64,000 bases of DNA from Acanthosoma haemorrhoidale (GCA_930367205.1 OV884012.1:57123239-57187238); one strand, 5' to 3'. Numbered from the stretch's first letter, positions 8,985 to 21,445 are shown. The notes: generated from the letters alone by a model not told the origin. Translations and numbers: made by a program.

Positions 8985-11900
8985 CTGTAATGAATAGATC
9001 AATGTCAATATGTGCATAGAAGTAATTCAATGCTTTATCGTCTTCATGACGATTACCCTGGGTGAGAAAAAAGTTTGTACCTGAGATTTACTTTCTCACC
9101 CCCCCCCCCTACTTCAGACTACAGTTCTTAATAGGAAAATGGCAAGTGCTGCCAATACTGCCCCTGATTCGTCCCAAAGCCATGACATTTATGGCCAGCG
9201 ATCGAGCTTCCCTTAAAGAAAGAATAATTTACAGAGGATTTTTGATAGGGAGAAGAGATATCGGTCCGAGGGTAGACTGAAGCAATGTAGTATCAATTAG
9301 CAATGTAGTAACCTCGACCATCAGGTTTTAGAAGTTAACAAGTGAAGGATTTTGAAATGTGTATTTGTGTCTAAGAATCAAATCACTCCTGCGTGGGTAG
9401 AAACGAAAATTTTCTAGTAAAATCTTTGATTTTTAACAACTATTATAAGAGGTGGTTATCGAAACCAAGTCAGCAAGGAGTTGGAAATTTCCAATTGAAC
9501 CCCGTACTAAGTTAAAAACTGTTTATAATTATAATGAAGCATAACAAAATAACATAAATATGTTCCACAAATAATGTTAGTTTATGGTAGACAACAATGC
9601 ACATTGTTTATTTTATTGGCAAGAGTCTGGCTGGCATATTACGTTTTCTGACTTAAGGCCACCATGAATTCTCACATGAACAGGACCTTAGGACTTTTTA
9701 TGTTCCCACGAACCTACTGAATATCATTAGCCATTAAGACACTATTGTCTTTAATGATGATTATGAAATATAGCTTCATCAGTGTTTCACATTATATGTT
9801 GGGACAAAGCCCTGTTTTTTGTGCAAAATAGAACGAATTTTGAACTCGAATTGACAATTTTCAACGCTGCAATTGCTATACAGTCAATTCAATTCGAAAA
9901 TCCAATTCTGGTAGCTAAAATCTGAGAAAGCAAAACTAAATTATTTTTTTCGTTTACACTACCAAACTGAAAAAGCTTGTGTGAGCAATAACATTTTAAT
10001 TGATTTTGGTAAATTTGATGTATGAACGAGAATTAGAACCAAAATCTAAAGCTAGAAATTCTATTTGGCAAACAGTTACATACTGATTATTTATTGGAAA
10101 ATTATAAAAAAAATAGAGAAAAAATATTCTTAACTTTTTCTTTTCAATTGTTTAAAAAGTACTCCATTTTAAGTAAAGTTGTGATCGTTGAAGTCTCTGA
10201 GTGGAGACTTCAACGCATATGTGGATTTGGCCATCAGCTTTATTATAATATGTGTTTCGTTTTTTCGATTAAATATTTATAATATTTATTAACTTATCAT
10301 TTGAGTTCGTTCTCTGTTATAATAAATACAATTTTAGAAGTTGGGAGTTATTCACACATTAACCGGAACGTAATTCGGGTATTTTGTAACGTTGATGAAG
10401 CTACTGCAAGAAGTTTTTGAAAATACGCAAAGAGGTACATTTATGGACAATGGTACTATATTAAATTCTAAACGTTCGTTAACCGTTAAGAGGAAACAGC
10501 GCGTTATTATCAAATTTAATCGATGACCAAGATCTTCGTTTTTTTTTTCTTGGTGGAGCTCAATTATATTTCAAACCGATTTGACATTTCATATGTTTAT
10601 AGTATAGAGTAAAAAGAAAATAGATAATTTGATATTGTGTGTTTTCTTAACGGGCGTTCTCAAAGCCCTGAGGCTAACTGAAGGAGAGTGTTGAAGATTA
10701 CCAGAAGCAAAGTTTAGGAGCTATTCAAAAAAATGTATACCATCATACAAGTATTGAGAAAATTATAGAGTACAATGATAATTTTATCACTTAAGAATGA
10801 ATTCACTCCAAACGATGAAGAAAAGACTTGCTTTTTTAAGTTTCATCATAGAGGTATGAAAAACTAAAACAAAAGGGACCTTACATTTATAGTCTTTATC
10901 TAGCAATGGCCAATATTATAAAGTTATGTTATTATAGTTTGCCCAACTGACCATTTTCATACTAATTTCTTTAAACGTTTTAACGCGGTTATATCATCAG
11001 GACAACTTAAACTCCCCGTACAGCAAAAGTTCATAATCTCGTCTTCCCGTTTGGCAAGAAATATGTGACTTAATATTGATTAATTGCACAAAATAAGGGA
11101 CATAGTTTATGAAATGACACTAAAGATTTTCCCTGTTCATTGCACGTGATTTCATTTTAACGGCTACTACGGTTACTACGGCTACTTTTTGTTTGAGTGT
11201 TCACCACAAAATGTTTAAGCTGGATGAACGTTAACAATTTTAGAGAGCTGTATTGAAAAAATATTTTTTGTCAATATTTTTTGTTTTGATATTATTTAAT
11301 TGGAGGGTGTGGTTTTAAAACTGACGCCAATATTCTGATAATGTCTTGAAATTTCATTAACGAGGCGTCGGTCCGTTGTTGAAACCCGCACTACTTTCCC
11401 GTAATGCCAGTCCAGTTTTACGGCGACCGAACTTTCAATTGTTATAAAGCCAGAATAAAAACCCACCAAGATTTTTAAGCAATGAAATTACTATTTGAAA
11501 TATAAGTCGTGAAGTCTGTATGCAGATATGCAAGTCTATATAACTAAAAATTTGAATTTTACGTTACTGTTGCTGTGAAATCGAACAACAATTGAAATAT
11601 AGCTACCAGTTTTGTTGTGAACAGTTTACTTTCAAATAAGCTCTTAGAGATCTGATTCATTCTCGTTGAAATATGATTTAATATTTTTGTAAAAAAAAAC
11701 TACATATTTCGGAGAGATAATTCCTTTTGCAACTGTTTAGCAGGGTCGGTATTAGGATTACCCTCGCAAAATTAGTTTTGGTTTTTAAACTACTCCTTCT
11801 TTTATATAGCTGCGTAGATTCCCTCATGAGACTGAGTGGACTAAGTTTGCACCAAGCGCGGAGAATCGAACATGGATTCGGTAGTTTAGATTTTTAACCT

Positions 11901-12097
11901 TTCCATAAATCATGAAAGAAAATAAAAGTTAACTATCATTCTGAAAGACATCGTTTGCCAAATGTTTCATAAATAAGGGGAGTGATATTCGAGAGGGGTC
12001 TCCGACAGACAAGCTCTCGTGGCTGCCCGAACACTATCCGAACTCACTGCTACTGTTGGAGCTAACAAGTACCTCTCACTGTTGACTGGTACTGTAC
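8985..12097 (-). other. First intron of the cuticle gene (3113 bp)
   Basis: Donor AAG|GTACAG at 12098/12097, acceptor TTACAG|AT at 8985/8984, phase 0. A long intron 1 that splits the start of the signal peptide is the usual plan in insect cuticle genes. The donor is weaker than GTAAGT. Inside I see AT-rich sequence, a C run at 9101-9110 and short frames, but no nested gene or clear transposon. Confidence 0.6.
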
Positions 12098-12109
12098 CTT
12101 GTATCCCAT
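12098..12109 (-). CDS. Cuticle gene exon 1 coding part (Met-Gly-Tyr-Lys)
   Basis: On - ATG GGA TAC AAG is followed directly by GTACAG. The codon phase (0) fits exon 2, which begins with ATA for Ile, giving a standard signal peptide MGYKILGVLLLVTAVLAG. It sits about 27 nt downstream of a plausible start site and 60 nt downstream of a TATA box. No Met-Lys mini-exon with a good donor was found closer to exon 2. Not proven without a transcript. Confidence 0.6.
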
Positions 12110-12130
12110 GACTGCTGATGGAGCTGCTGG

Positions 12131-12169
12131 TGAACTGTGCTTCTGGTCAGGGGGTGCCCGCTATATATA
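12131..12169 (-). promoter_or_regulatory. TATA box and initiator of the cuticle gene
   Basis: TATATATA at 12169-12162 on -, in a GC-rich context (GGCCG before, GCGGGC after). An initiator-like CACAGTTC follows with A at 12136, 33 nt below the first T of the box. This leaves a 5' UTR of about 27 nt before the ATG. Confidence 0.65.
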
Positions 12170-13189
12170 CGGCCGCCGCTCCCCACCCTTACTGGTTACA
12201 CACTCGTACACAGGCACACGTTCCCTTATCGTTGTTGCTGTTGTTTTATCTCGTACACATCTCAGATCATAACCACTTAGCTTAATTTTTTGTCAAGTAC
12301 TAGCTTCATTTCATTAGCACAGCCGGCACGTTGTCAGGATAGTGATATCATAGTGATGACTTGTTTCATGTTGTGTTGTGTTTCAAGGGGTACACAGTTG
12401 TGCTTTTTCAGAAACAGCTCATTCAGTGAGCCCTAAGTATGTACATGACATACTAGCCAAGATTCCGGCAGGATGAATTGAAGAAAAAAAAAATCGTGTT
12501 ATAAGGTCATGCACTAAACACCTTTTGACTTCCAAAAAACTGTTTGAGAAAATCAAACTTTCTCCAAAACAAATATAAAACTAATAGCTATCAAAAATAT
12601 TAACCCTCAAAAAAAATTATATGACCATATATAAATTATTAAAAATTACTTTAAATATATGAAATTTAATTTAAGTTTTTTCAAATTCTGTTACGCCATA
12701 CTAGATAATTCCAAAGTAAATTGAGACAATATGAGCAACACTGTAAATAGGAATTCATTGGCTTCTCATTTTTTTCAAATTTTCTATTTATTTCTATAAA
12801 ATGATTCAATTTTACAATAAAACGCTTTTTCTAGTAAGTAAATTTTATAAGCTCTCTTGCAGATCGTTGAATGCTTTTCTGAAGGGTTCACTTAGTTTTG
12901 TGAAAGTCCGTTTTTATCAATTTCCTGTTCAGTAAAGATTCCAACTTTCAGTTAATAGCTTTAAACCAAATAAAAGTGACTCAAAATCAAACTTGTTGAT
13001 TTCATTAGTTTCCCAGGCCACGTGATTTTTATCGCCATTTTTTTATATTAACGTGTTTGGAAGAATTCTTATATTCATTTATATTTACACATATCGTTAT
13101 TATATTTAACAGATCTTTATTAGAAAATTACGATTTGCCTACGCATCATTATTAATTGTGATTCAAGACTTCATTCATATCTACGTACA
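12170..13189. other. Upstream region of the cuticle gene, no other gene seen
   Basis: About 100 bp next to the promoter is GC-richer and has GTTGTTGCTGTTG repeats (12229-12244). The rest is AT-rich. Control sites for moult or hormone response may lie here but I cannot point to one. Confidence 0.4.
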
Positions 13190-13224
13190 ATCTATTCCAA
13201 TAGTATTACTGTATAAGGAGTTGG

Positions 13225-13232
13225 ATGACCGG
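13225..13232. repeat. 8-bp target duplication, left copy (hAT MITE)
   Basis: ATGACCGG, repeated exactly at 13487-13494. A G before each copy could make it 9 bp, but 8 bp leaves both element ends as CA...TG. Confidence 0.85.
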
Positions 13233-13486
13233 CAAAGGCGTAACTACAGGGTGGCAGGGCTGGCAAAATGCCACGGGCCCCCGACCCAAGTGGATTTTTC
13301 TTAGTGAATATCTTGTTGAAATTAAATTGTTATTTTATTGTAAATGTATAAACCCATGTTCTTTTCTATTGAAAATTGTCATTGGTTGTGGGTAACTAAA
13401 CTACTCGTAAGTATAATAAAGCTTAATGATAGGGCCCCCATTAAAGGAATTTGCCACGGGCCCCAGATGATATAGTTACGCCACTG
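13233..13486. mobile_element. hAT-type MITE (254 bp)
   Basis: Left end CAAAGGCGTAACTA, right end (reverse complement) CAGTGGCGTAACTA: 12 of 14 agree. It is flanked by an exact 8-bp duplication. 8-bp duplications and CAGNGGCGTAACTA-like ends are typical of hAT elements. No transposase frame, so it must have been mobilised in trans. Internally it repeats TGCCACGGGCCCC near both ends. Confidence 0.88.
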
Positions 13487-13494
13487 ATGACCGG
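13487..13494. repeat. 8-bp target duplication, right copy (hAT MITE)
   Basis: ATGACCGG; see 13225-13232. Confidence 0.85.
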
Positions 13495-14080
13495 ATAGGT
13501 TTTTGTGATATTTTGAAAATCTGGAGAGTTTTAAGTCAACAGTTAGCACATAGAGATCTCTAGGAAGGGACGAGTTTGTAATGTAAAAGGGTGGATTGAC
13601 AGCAGTTCCGAGGACTTTGGTTCGGAATGTTTGGATTTGTTTGCTGTTCGACGGTTTGGCTGCCCCCTCCCCCCATAGTTCTAGTCCGTAAGTCCAAACT
13701 GTTTGTATAAGCCTGTTTTCTAGCGTGCGGTTAATGTTGAGGTTCTACATCATATGTGTAACTGTCCAAAAGGTCTGTTCATTTCTTTTCTTTTAAGTAT
13801 TGTGTAAGGGTTCCAAGTCAACCTTTTGTCTAGATGAAACCTAGGCATCTAACAGTATTAGACACTGGAAGTGACATTGAATTGGTTACGGACGGACAGG
13901 ATCCGCGACGGACAGTCAAAATGGTGTAAATGCATTTACCTTTGTTTACCTTGAAGCACCATTGGTTGCAACAGTTCTCTATCTCTGAGAGGTATTTTCG
14001 GAGGTTGCTGGATGTAGCTGAGGGATTGGGATGAGACGATAGAATTGTGCTGTGTCGTCAGAAAAAGTTGCTAGCGACTC

Positions 14081-15239
14081 TCAGGGATATGTTGTTATTA
14101 TAAAATAAGTAATCTTGTTCCTGTACAATTCAATTATCTGTCTCAAGCCTCTCTTAACTCCTAACTAATATCTAATCTCTTAACTAAAGATATTTCTTAA
14201 TATTTTTTTCCTAAAACTAAAAGTTATGTAACTATCGAAAAAGATTTCCATAGTAGACGATTGAAACGTGGGAGTAATGTAGTTGGAATGGTGCTCATAA
14301 ACCAACGATTAGTTTTCTTGAAAAGCAAAGTATAGATACCCAATTTTCAAAACGATTTTCTAATAATTACACTTCAACCATTACCTATAACAGGTAAAAA
14401 TTGTTATGATTACGTTACGGAAATACTTTCATGTACTTGCAACCAACACATAAAAATAAGGGCTTGTTTTCCAGTAATATTACAACCCTTTGATCTTTCT
14501 TTACCTTATCATTCTTTGACCTGACGAATATACACACGAATTAACCCTACTGCCACAATTCACTGAGTCTGGTGTTCCCAAATCTCTCAATTCTCCAGAA
14601 GAACCGTGTGAAGAACCCTTCAATTTATCTTAGTATAACAACAGTCTTGCAAGAAAATAAATTAACCTTACTAATGCACACGACAGTTATTTTTTAATTT
14701 TTAATCATATTATATAAACATCGTAACTTAAACACAAGTTTTTGTATTATATTAGAAAAAAAAATGCTTGTAGTCTCTTCCAATAAATCTTTATGGTGTT
14801 CCATCATCAGTCAACATTCTGTCTACTCAGGCATCCTCAGGACTGCAGTTCAAATTAAGACTCATTATTAATCAATAATAAGAATGGAAAACAATAAATA
14901 GAGTATCTCAATATATTTAAATATTTAGTAATCCATTATACACAAATATACCAAATTGGAAGCCTTACTGATGAAATAAATTAATATTTTGAAATATTAA
15001 ATCAGTATTAATTACATTAAAAGTAACTCTGTTGAAAAAACTTTAACAGATTTACTTTAGTGAAACGTCTACTGATGATGGCATATCAACAAAAAAAACA
15101 TATATTGGGAAATGCACAATGCATTTTATTCTAATACAATATAAATATCGAAACACAAGTATTGCTCTGTTTTCATTTTTGACGTTTAATATTGGCACAG
15201 GAAAAGAGGTTTTTTTTAATTACTTCAACAATTAACAAT
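14081..15239. other. AT-rich intergenic sequence, no gene seen
   Basis: No frame over 60 codons and no repeat boundary recognised. Confidence 0.45.
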
Positions 15240-15390
15240 TGGCTGAGCCATGCCCTCATACATTAGACAATCTATCATCTGACCACAGACCAGTCTTACT
15301 TAACCGTAGCACTAAACCAGTTACTCTATCTAAGCCACTCTCATTAATTAAACTAACAAATAGACTGGGATCACTCCAGTGAATAACAAT
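15240..15390 (+). pseudogene. Jockey-like LINE endonuclease fragment
   Basis: One frame at about 15267-15382 encodes LDNLSSDHRPVLLN and then a segment ending LIKLTNRLGSLQ. The SSDHRPV motif is the conserved catalytic-His end of the APE-type endonuclease in jockey-like LINEs, normally followed by a T-N-W start of the linker. Only about 40 residues remain. Confidence 0.6.
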
Positions 15391-15585
15391 ATGTTGACTG
15401 GGCATGAAACGGACACACAGAGGAGTTAATTGATTTACGATGACAATAATATGTTTAAGGTTATTTAGTGTAAAATTGTAGGTGTATTTTAAGTAAATAA
15501 ATGTGAATATGGAAAAACACTATCCAGCGGGGAGAAATTACAAGACAATAATTCATTCTTTGAACTCAGACTAATCCTAAATTTA

Positions 15586-16513
15586 TGAGGGCGTACCCAA
15601 AAGAAACTATTTTTTACAAAGTGATTTAATTATTTTACTAAAAACCTTTAATATCCTCCAAAGTACTCATCATTGGAGTCAATAGACTTGTGCAATATTT
15701 TATTCCACTGTTTGAAACATTTTTTAAATTCCTTTTTAGTGGTGGGAGGCAGCGCCTCCGTCGTTTTTGTCATTATTTCTTCTAAGTCCGTAAAACGCTT
15801 TCATTTCATGTTCTCTCGCACTGAAAACAAAATGAGCATCGGCGAATTTGGAGTCTTCAATTGTCTTATTTGTTGCATAGTTTCAGGATCATATCCATAG
15901 TACCGGGATCCGTCCCCTGTAATTACCTTGGAAAAATATTTTGGGTGATTTCGGAACTCCGGGGATTTACTTTAAAGCAGAGCAGTCTTCTAAGCGACCT
16001 TATTTTGCTGTGCACGTCAGGTCGAGGGTTGGTAGTCGAGAAACAAACCATCACTTAAAATTCGCTGTACTAGGCTCCATATCCTTCCAGATTTCTTCAC
16101 AAATTCTTCGATGGTCTGTCATCGATCATTCAAGACGATTTTGCGAATTTTTCAATATCCTCGTTTTTTCGGGCCGTTTAAGGACGTCCAGAGGGAGTTT
16201 GATCATCAATTGACATTTCCCCCCTTTCAAAACTGGAAAATCACTCAAATACTTGAGTTTTTTTCATAGCATCATCCTTGTAGGCCACTTTTAACATTTC
16301 TGTTTCTGTGCCCGTTCATCCCAGCTGGAAGCCAAACTACACGGCCAAACGCTGTTCACAAAAATAAGCGATCACAAAAACGACGAGCGTGCAAATAATT
16401 GGCATACTGGCTGATGAAAAGTTGCTTTACAAGAACCGTATACTGGAGAAACCCGTTACTACAAAACTCCGCCACATACAACATCAGTTAGGGATCTTTT
16501 GGGTACGCCCTTG
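15586..16513 (-). mobile_element. Mariner element, internally deleted (928 bp)
   Basis: A 17-bp perfect terminal inverted repeat AGGGCGTACCCAAAAGA at 15588-15604 pairs with 16495-16511. Both outer ends abut a TA dinucleotide (15584-15585 and 16514-16515), as expected for mariner. The transposase inside reads on - and is broken, so this is a dead copy. It could still be moved in trans if its ends are bound. Confidence 0.92.
15650..16330 (-). pseudogene. Mariner transposase remnant
   Basis: N-terminal helix-turn-helix region: AYKDDAMKKTQVFE, SIDDQTPSGRP and an EDIEKF block (16300-16120), in several frames. Catalytic start: ITGDGSRYYGYDPET (15905-15860), where live copies have TGDETW; the first Asp is kept but Glu-Thr-Trp is changed. 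The next part jumps to the C-terminus TTEALPPTTKKEFKKCF and SNDEYFGGY ending near 15650. The middle with the second Asp and the D34D spacing is deleted. Confidence 0.85.
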
Positions 16514-16515
16514 TA

Positions 16516-17639
16516 GTTTATACTGGCACAAACTCTTTCGGCGGTTATACCACTATTCTCAAGTATCTTATAATCAACCGGATAGGAAAGGACATGTGTA
16601 GAAGTGTAGAGTTCTAATCCAATCAGACAACATTGACACTTTTTAAATAAGTTACAGTAAAAATATCAGTTCTTGACTTTATCTCGTACAAACAAACGGT
16701 TCTTATCCGAAATACCGGCATATTAAACAGGAAAACGAACAAAATCTATGTCTATAACGAAAATGGATTTTTTACGGGTAATTAATAATATAAACTACAG
16801 TATCTAAATTGTAAAGTAAACTTTTATAAAAATTAACTGTAAGTGAACTCAAGTTCAACTCCCGGGGTAGGAATACATAAACTACTGTGTGAACCCACCC
16901 TTGAGCATCATGCCACACTAAGGTGCAAGTGGGAGAAACTTGGTGATCTCAAATACATTACACAGTCCTTATAAGTCTGTCATGTGCTTTGTTGATCGCG
17001 AACAAGGTTGTACTTTTCCATAATAATAACTTAATTCTAATTGTAAGTTAACTCTGTAACTTTCGGTCATCGCCCTACCGCCGTTGAAAGGTATTCGTTG
17101 AAAAAATTATCGTGAATAATTGTTTGATACAAATTTATGCACACCCAGTCCCAAATTCAGCCCCATCAGGATGAGGAATGAGAAGATGTGGCAAATAATA
17201 TGACAAAAATTACCAGCATTCGAGTCACAGCTATTTTCTGACACTGTCTCGGGTTATTTAGGGGAAGCTTTAGCTATGGTCGTGAATAGCTAATTTCATA
17301 CTAGATGCCTTATAATTAATTCAACCTTATTTTTTATAAGAAATCTAGTGTGCATATTATACCTAACACATTATTACTTGGGGAAATGTAGTCAATACGT
17401 TAATTAGATAAAACAAGGTCTGCATCCTCTATTTTTCTCGATATTAGCAAACCCTTTGCTAGACGTCAACCTTTTTAAATTACTTTTAATCATCGGAGCG
17501 CTTGCAATATCCCTAACCAATACTGCCCAGAACAGGAATAATTGTTAAAATACCGACGATAGGTGAAAAACTGTTACGATTGGAGAGGTGTTGCTATCAG
17601 CTCCTTGTGAAACAGTACCCAGGTACTAGTACATACTGG
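16516..17639. other. Intergenic sequence, no gene seen
   Basis: AT-rich. No coding similarity or repeat boundary recognised. Confidence 0.45.
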
Positions 17640-18730
17640 ACTACTATACTATACTAATTGGAACGAAGTGCGCGATCCAAAAGAAGCTGCGCCAATTACA
17701 GGCAGGTTTTGTAATGCTGCACCACTGACCTCATCAAAATTCAAGGCTTTATTACTAGCGGAATATGGTGGACATCATTGTACTTTGAGAAAGCATTTGA
17801 TTCAATTTGGTAAATTCTCATGAGGAAGTCGTCTCGCATCAGTTCTCTTATCAGAGAAATAACTGACGATTTCGAGTGCAAAGTCCCTCCAACAGGAAGA
17901 AAGGTCTCCAGGCACCGACGTAGTTTCTAATATTCTTGGATGCTGTGCTAAGAAGAAGTATGAAAATAAGAAAGTTTAAGCATACATTACAAACTAAGTG
18001 GTTTGTGGTGATTTTCGTATGATAGTGCAAATTACACGGACATCAGATACTTGTTCTGAAGGCTAAAAAAGCAGGCCTGTTGATAAACCCCTGTAAGTAC
18101 CAAGAAAATGCGAGCCAAGAAATTATTACAGAAATACTTGTGAATTGGCAAACATCAAGTGGAGGAAGTTTCCGTTTTCTGGAACTTTGTAATTTTGGTG
18201 AATATACAGGGTTGTAATAGAGGAGGACATTAGAAGTCGAATACACTAGGCCTGTGGAGACTAGGCCCTTGCAGAGGAATAGAGATGTCTCATGAGTCAG
18301 TAAGATTCGATTCAATTGCACCAATGTGAAGTAACTTTAAGGCTCGAGAATCTGAAGTATTCTCAATTCGTCAATATCGGTGCTTGAGGATTAGATGGAC
18401 GGTTAGTATTCATTAGCTTTAAGTGATAACTAGAAAGAAATATCAAGTGAGTCAAAAGAAAAAAGAAAATAGAACTGGATAGGTTATATGATATGTGAGG
18501 GCCCGGCTCATAGAAAGGGCAGCAATTGACTGGATTTCTCAAGGTTCGCAAAGAAAAAGAGGAAAACCTCACACCACCTGGTTAAAGTCAATAAAGAGGG
18601 ATGCTGAATCGGTCGAAAGTACGTTAAACGGACGCAGGGGGCAAGAGCGAACTAGATGCAACTTGAATGCAATTGAAAGTGCATTGATTCACTGGAGCTA
18701 TAGCTACCAGTAAATTAAAAAAAAAAAAAT
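17640..18730 (+). pseudogene. LINE 3' half with poly(A) tail, heavily decayed
   Basis: Near 17770-17820 a frame gives FEKAFDSIW, the RT block around the first catalytic Asp (normally D-FEKAFDS). About 700 bp on, 18480-18715 encodes ERAAIDWISQGSQRKRGKPH and a TTWLKSIKRD block. This is the C-terminal ALxWxPxGKRxRGRPxxTW pattern of RTE/CR1-like LINEs. The element ends in a 13-A tail at 18717-18729. Many stops. The clade is uncertain between RTE-like and related groups. Confidence 0.6.
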
Positions 18731-18782
18731 ACTTCTATTAGCCCATATAATGAATTTGTGGTTAATGCTTTATCTAGCGTAA

Positions 18783-18991
18783 CAATCAACCTCACCCTCG
18801 GTAGACTCTCACTACCTTCCTGATTCCACCCGCCTCCTTTAGGCATTCCACACCCTATATCCTCCTCATACATCCTTCAAATGGGGGACTCCCCTTAGTG
18901 AAAGACACTCATTAGCTTAAAATAATTTTCCTTTATTTTTCCCACATCCTATTTTTATAAGTTTGAGAGCTAAGAAAAAAAAAAAAAAAAA
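18783..18991 (+). repeat. A-tailed short repeat family S, copy 1
   Basis: C/T-rich body with GACTCTCAC and CATCCTTCAAATGGG, ending in AGAGCTAAG and a 17-A run. Related to 18992-19139, 27131-27292 and 40545-40729. SINE-like or a LINE 3' end; no RNA polymerase III boxes found. Confidence 0.55.
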
Positions 18992-19139
18992 CTCCACCGA
19001 GGATTTCCACACTCCTTACTCCTCTCACACCACCTTCAAGCAGGTCCTCCTAGTACAAGGATCCGATCACCCTAAATATTTTATATTTCTCCCTCATCCT
19101 AAAATTCTAACAAGAGAGCTTAGAAAAAAAACAAAAAAA
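18992..19139 (+). repeat. Short repeat family S, copy 2
   Basis: Nearly identical to the 3' part of the copy at 40545-40729 (shared from CTCCACCGAGGATT to GAGAGCTTAG plus the A tail). It sits directly behind the A run of copy 1. Confidence 0.65.
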
Positions 19140-21445
19140 CTTTATCTAGGTCATTTCACATATTTGTTATAAAAATATTCCTTCACCGGTAACCCCTAAA
19201 CAGTTAGTGTTAACCAGCGCTCGTTAGACACAAACCCTACTCTTTTAAAAAAACAATTACATACCTCACAAACATTACCAGTTCTATCTTTTAACTAACT
19301 CAATATCCTAAAAAATGGAAAACTTTGAAGAAATGAACAGTTAATATATTTTGTAAACCAAAAAAATCACCAAACGAAACGAACCTATGTTTAACAATCC
19401 AGGCAAAAGTTTTTTTATATACTCTTATATGTTATTTTTATATGTTCTTCTCAGTCCTACAGGATAATTGACCCGATCCCCGACTCATTGCGAACCCCTC
19501 TAAATCAGTGCAGCAAGGAAAGTATTTTAGCACAATACTGCATTCACTCTACACATCAAACGCACTACAAAACCCGATTACTCTGCTTCTAAATTTCGCA
19601 GACAACCCAGAGCTACTACCCAGACCCTAAATTATATTTGCGACAAACTCCAAATATATATAAAGTATAAAGAAAAATGTAAATTTTTCTAAGGTGTCTC
19701 GCCCAAAATTATTCAAGAATCTCAGTTTAATTTATATTATTATCACTTTTATTCCCATTTTTCTCTAAAACGTACTCTTCCTAACGAATAGATTAGTATG
19801 ACACCTTTGGATACATCTCAAGCTATTTAATTTGGCAGATGCACCTTAAAACAAAAAATACTTACTAAGCGATGTTGTGGTGTATGACTTGAGTCATTAC
19901 TTGGCCAACACGCCATTCTCTCATTATAAAATTTAGTGAGAATATCCATAAATACAACCATCATAGATACAATATGGAGTACAACATTTCAAAAAAATAC
20001 TACTCTCACTAACATTATCTGACAACCACTTTCTCCCAATGCACTGTATACGAACACTCTCCATCGAATTCACAGAAACTTGTTAATTTAACAACTGTTT
20101 CATTTTTATTTTGCAATACTTTTTTTTGTTACATTTGTCGTTTAATATTGCGAGTGTCAAAATTATAACGATATTTCAGACAAGCAGAGTTCTTTTTCTG
20201 CTAATATTTCTTTAAATTCTATCTTAAGTCAATCAATTAAAAACTTGATATTATCCAAACGGTTCTGAAAGATAGTAAATAATTAAATTTACTTAGCTCA
20301 TATAAACCTATCATCCTTGAAAAACTACCCTATAAACGCACTCTTCCTCTTTTCTATCCAATAAATTCACTCAAATATGTCTACCACAACGTTCACCAGC
20401 TGTACAGAGAAGTTGACTACCAAGCTTTGTGACAACGAAAAAAATTGATTGGAACATTTCAAAATGTGTCACTGATTTTTGAAGTTTGGCTTGAACGAAT
20501 TAATATTAAATAAGTCCACTAACACATATCTCTATATTCTTAAAACTATTTAAAACTTTTTTAACTAACAACTCTTTTATTGCATTAAATAAATATGTAG
20601 CAACCTTCCCATTCAAAGTTACCAAATGGGGCAAAAAGTCTAAATATTTACACCAGTACTTTATACTATATTTACTTCTAATATATGAGGATGTTCAAGT
20701 TACAGTGATGTAAGTCACATTTTCAATAATTCTGCCATAAGTCCAGAAATACTATCTAGAAGGGCTGTTAAAGATAGAACTAAGTCACAACCTCAATAGT
20801 TGGCTGTTTCTTTTGGCTATTTTTCAATTTGTTATAAACCACAATTTACTTGGGCGATGGTGTAGATCATTTTCAGATGTTTAAAATAAAAAAAATATAT
20901 AATTTAGAGGAATTTCACTTCTCAATTACCTTTAGTCAAACCTCCTTTGTACATTCAATTGGTTCCCGGCACAACTTTGTGATTTGGGAATTTAACACAA
21001 TAACTCTAGGAAAACATTTTGCTTATCAAAATGAAGAAGATGTGACTTACATCATCTCACTTTAGGCTCTTTATACACATCTAAGACACTGCAATACTTT
21101 CTGCGAACAAGTCACTAATATTTGTTATAACATATGTTGGATTGTAGTTATTAATAATTTAACTTACAGAGCAGTTAAAACATGATACTACTTAATCCAA
21201 GAAATTATGAGCATTTTGAATCGTGGTCTACGCATTCAGTGGCTTTGAAAATCAACTGTTCGAAAATATTGTTAATGATAACTCGATACGAGACTTGCAC
21301 AGACAACAGGGATATACAAATATATAAACGAATCACTGCTTCAAATTATTTATACATTCATTTAACAGACTTTATAATTTCCCTTAAATCAGAAACTTCA
21401 GAATTATAAACCGTTGATTAAACGTTTTTGGACCTACAAAGCTCG
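19140..21445. other. AT-rich intergenic sequence, no gene seen
   Basis: Short A/T-rich frames at 20850-21065 and 21182-21409 show no protein-like composition. Confidence 0.45.

Larger units (their letters stand above)
13190..14080 (-). pseudogene. Jockey-clade LINE fragment (RT C-terminal region), split by a MITE
   Basis: Reading -, a degraded SDDTAQFY (normally FADDTA, the RT catalytic box) lies near 14070-14050. After several frameshifts, VWTYGLELWG, the Asn-Ser-Lys-Gln-Ile-Gln segment, FRTKVLGTAVNPPFYITN and SSLPRDL follow at 13715-13555, a close match in order to the C-terminal part of jockey ORF2. The hAT-type element at 13233-13486 interrupts the tail, and related sequence continues to about 13190. 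Many stops; dead. Confidence 0.7.

Noticed and set aside
8985..9017. Met at 9017 as the start of the cuticle protein
   Set aside because: It would put a splice acceptor (TTACAG) inside the signal peptide. The peptide from exon 2 plus the four exon 1 codons is cleaner and matches cuticle gene structure.
18043..18324. 93-codon frame on - antisense to the LINE relic
   Set aside because: Shadow of a decayed RT region on +.
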